NCBI GenBank assembly: GCA_030726065.1
Contig: JANREK010000028.1
Span: 1-64,000, forward strand
Reading direction: 5' to 3'
DNA from: Sediminibacterium sp.
GTDB lineage: Bacteria > Bacteroidota > Bacteroidia > Chitinophagales > Chitinophagaceae
DNA: 64,000 nucleotides
Shown here: in pieces, positions 63,028 through 64,000 of the stretch
How positions within the stretch are numbered: the first letter of the stretch is position 1
Layout of the letters: each line of letters begins with the position of its first letter
The notes under the pieces: model-generated
Told to the model about the DNA's origin: nothing
What the model saw: only the letters and a program-made list of their open reading frames with translations
The model's database searches: none
Translations under genes and position numbers: made by a program

Positions 63028-64000
63028 TTAATATTTAAATGGTTTGCCATTCACCATCACTTCTTGTGTTTTTTTATCAAAAGTAACTTTTGCACCTGTT
63101 CTACAAGCAGCATTGGCCATGATGGTTGCAATAGAATGTTGGTACCCAGCTTCCACTGGCGCATTAGGTTGTTTTCTTGAACGAATACATTCCATCCAGT
63201 TACGCACATGCGCTGATGTCAACGGATCACTTCCAGTATTTGCTGCAGAAGACACTTTTATTTCCTTATCTGTTAAACTAAATTCAGGTAATAAATTAGG
63301 TTGCATATTCATTGCATCCGCAAACCTTTTACTCAATCCCCCTTTCGGAGAAACTTTATTATTCACCAAGTTTAATTCACCACCGTTAGAATAATACATT
63401 TCTGAAGCCTTGTCAGACCCATTATGCATACGTGACATAAACACCACTTGGAATCCTTTGCTCATATCATCTAAAGGCCCGTAATCAAATACAGCGGTAG
63501 TCGTATCCCAATTACGGCGACCATCTTTCCATGCATAAATGCCACCATTAGCAGTTACACTACGTGGATGCGGCAATTCACTGAACCAGTTTACCGTATC
63601 AATTTGATGACTCATCCATTGACCTGGCATACCAGATGAATAAGGCCAGAATAAACGATATTCTAAATATTTTCTAGGATCAAAATTTTCAAATGGACGA
63701 TTTAATAAAAATCTTTTCCAATCCAAATCTTCCTCTTTACACTTTGCCACTAAATCTGGTCTTCTCCAACGACCTGGTTGATTTACATTCCAAGTTAATT
63801 CAACCATCGTGATGGGTCCGAATTTTCCTTGTTGAATAAAATCAGCGGCAGCTTTATAATTTGAACCACTACGACGCTGAGAACCAATTTGAACAATACG
63901 GTCAGATGCTTTAATTACTTTAAATGCATTTCGATTGTCTTCCATGGTTTCTGCAAATGGCTTTTCACAATACACATCCATACCTGCTTTTACCGCTTCA
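63028..64000 (-). CDS. Gfo/Idh/MocA family oxidoreductase (N-terminus cut by window edge)
   Basis: About 323 C-terminal codons of a Gfo/Idh/MocA sugar dehydrogenase; the Rossmann domain is beyond the window. The first visible residues read EAVKAGMDVYCEKPFAETME, containing the CEKP family signature. A substrate domain follows (QIGSQRRSGSNYKAA, QWMSHQIDTVNWFSELPHPR). The ATG at 63981 is internal, not the start. It is a distinct subtype from the one at 4037-5353. The neighbouring upstream gene is not visible, so its pathway is unknown. Confidence 0.85.
   Translation of the reverse strand, partial: EAVKAGMDVYCEKPFAETMEDNRNAFKVIKASDRIVQIGSQRRSGSNYKAAADFIQQGKFGPITMVELTWNVNQPGRWRRPDLVAKCKEEDLDWKRFLLNRPFENFDPRKYLEYRLFWPYSSGMPGQWMSHQIDTVNWFSELPHPRSVTANGGIYAWKDGRRNWDTTTAVFDYGPLDDMSKGFQVVFMSRMHNGSDKASEMYYSNGGELNLVNNKVSPKGGLSKRFADAMNMQPNLLPEFSLTDKEIKVSSAANTGSDPLTSAHVRNWMECIRSRKQPNAPVEAGYQHSIATIMANAACRTGAKVTFDKKTQEVMVNGKPFKY

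Overview
The window comes from the chromosome of an AT-rich member of the Bacteroidota, most likely Chitinophagaceae or a close relative. The evidence is a SusD C-terminal remnant, a type IX secretion (T9SS) B-type sorting domain with a PorP/SprF partner, promoters of the Bacteroidota type (-33 TTTG, -7 TAnnTTTG), a Cx3Y-type CcmE, and families typical of the phylum (DUF4294, DUF3078, DUF1080, the miaB-sigma54-lptE-secG cluster). No tRNA, rRNA, CRISPR array or insertion sequence was seen.

Layout. (1) 1-20976, minus strand: a polysaccharide-degradation locus. The upstream unit holds a GH92, an S1 sulfatase, a GH27-like alpha-galactosidase and a GH95 pseudogene. A terminator at 12127-12160 separates it from the downstream unit, which holds GH105, an unassigned alpha/alpha-barrel protein, a parallel beta-helix protein, a di-heme cytochrome c, a tandem DUF1080 protein, a Gfo/Idh/MocA oxidoreductase, GH2 and a GH92 cut by the window edge. 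The locus is decaying: susC is absent, only the last 50 codons and the terminator of susD remain, GH95 carries a frameshift and a nonsense codon, and two signal-peptide stubs lie between GH95 and GH27. (2) 21186-23190, plus strand: a secreted protein resembling the domain usually fused to GH88/GH105 enzymes, then a DUF5009/NagX-like membrane acyltransferase. (3) 23187-29483, minus strand: PorP/SprF, a 1578-residue T9SS cargo protein and a nonsense-interrupted small gene. (4) 29629-62865: mostly housekeeping genes (rlmH, rhomboid, tilS, glnS, ccmF, ccmE, radical SAM, transporters, TonB-like, folC, yfiT-like, ABC ATPase, purK, miaB, sigma-54 activator, lptE, secG, mltG, yihY, a PLP synthase, a PafA-like phosphatase, icd, an Nramp-Usp fusion and a glycogen-phosphorylase-like protein). 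(5) 63028-64000: a second Gfo/Idh/MocA oxidoreductase, cut by the edge.

How the genes may work together. Secreted hydrolases, a sulfatase and a candidate lyase would trim a uronic-acid-containing, possibly sulfated and branched glycan, and GH105 would remove unsaturated uronic acids. The Gfo/Idh/MocA and DUF1080 pair suggests a 3-keto (oxidation then elimination) route for some linkages. The adjacent di-heme cytochrome is a possible electron sink, which is inference. A 14-bp LacI-type palindrome occurs in opposite orientation upstream of the GH105 gene and of the GH105-partner-domain gene 9 kb away, suggesting both answer to one repressor.
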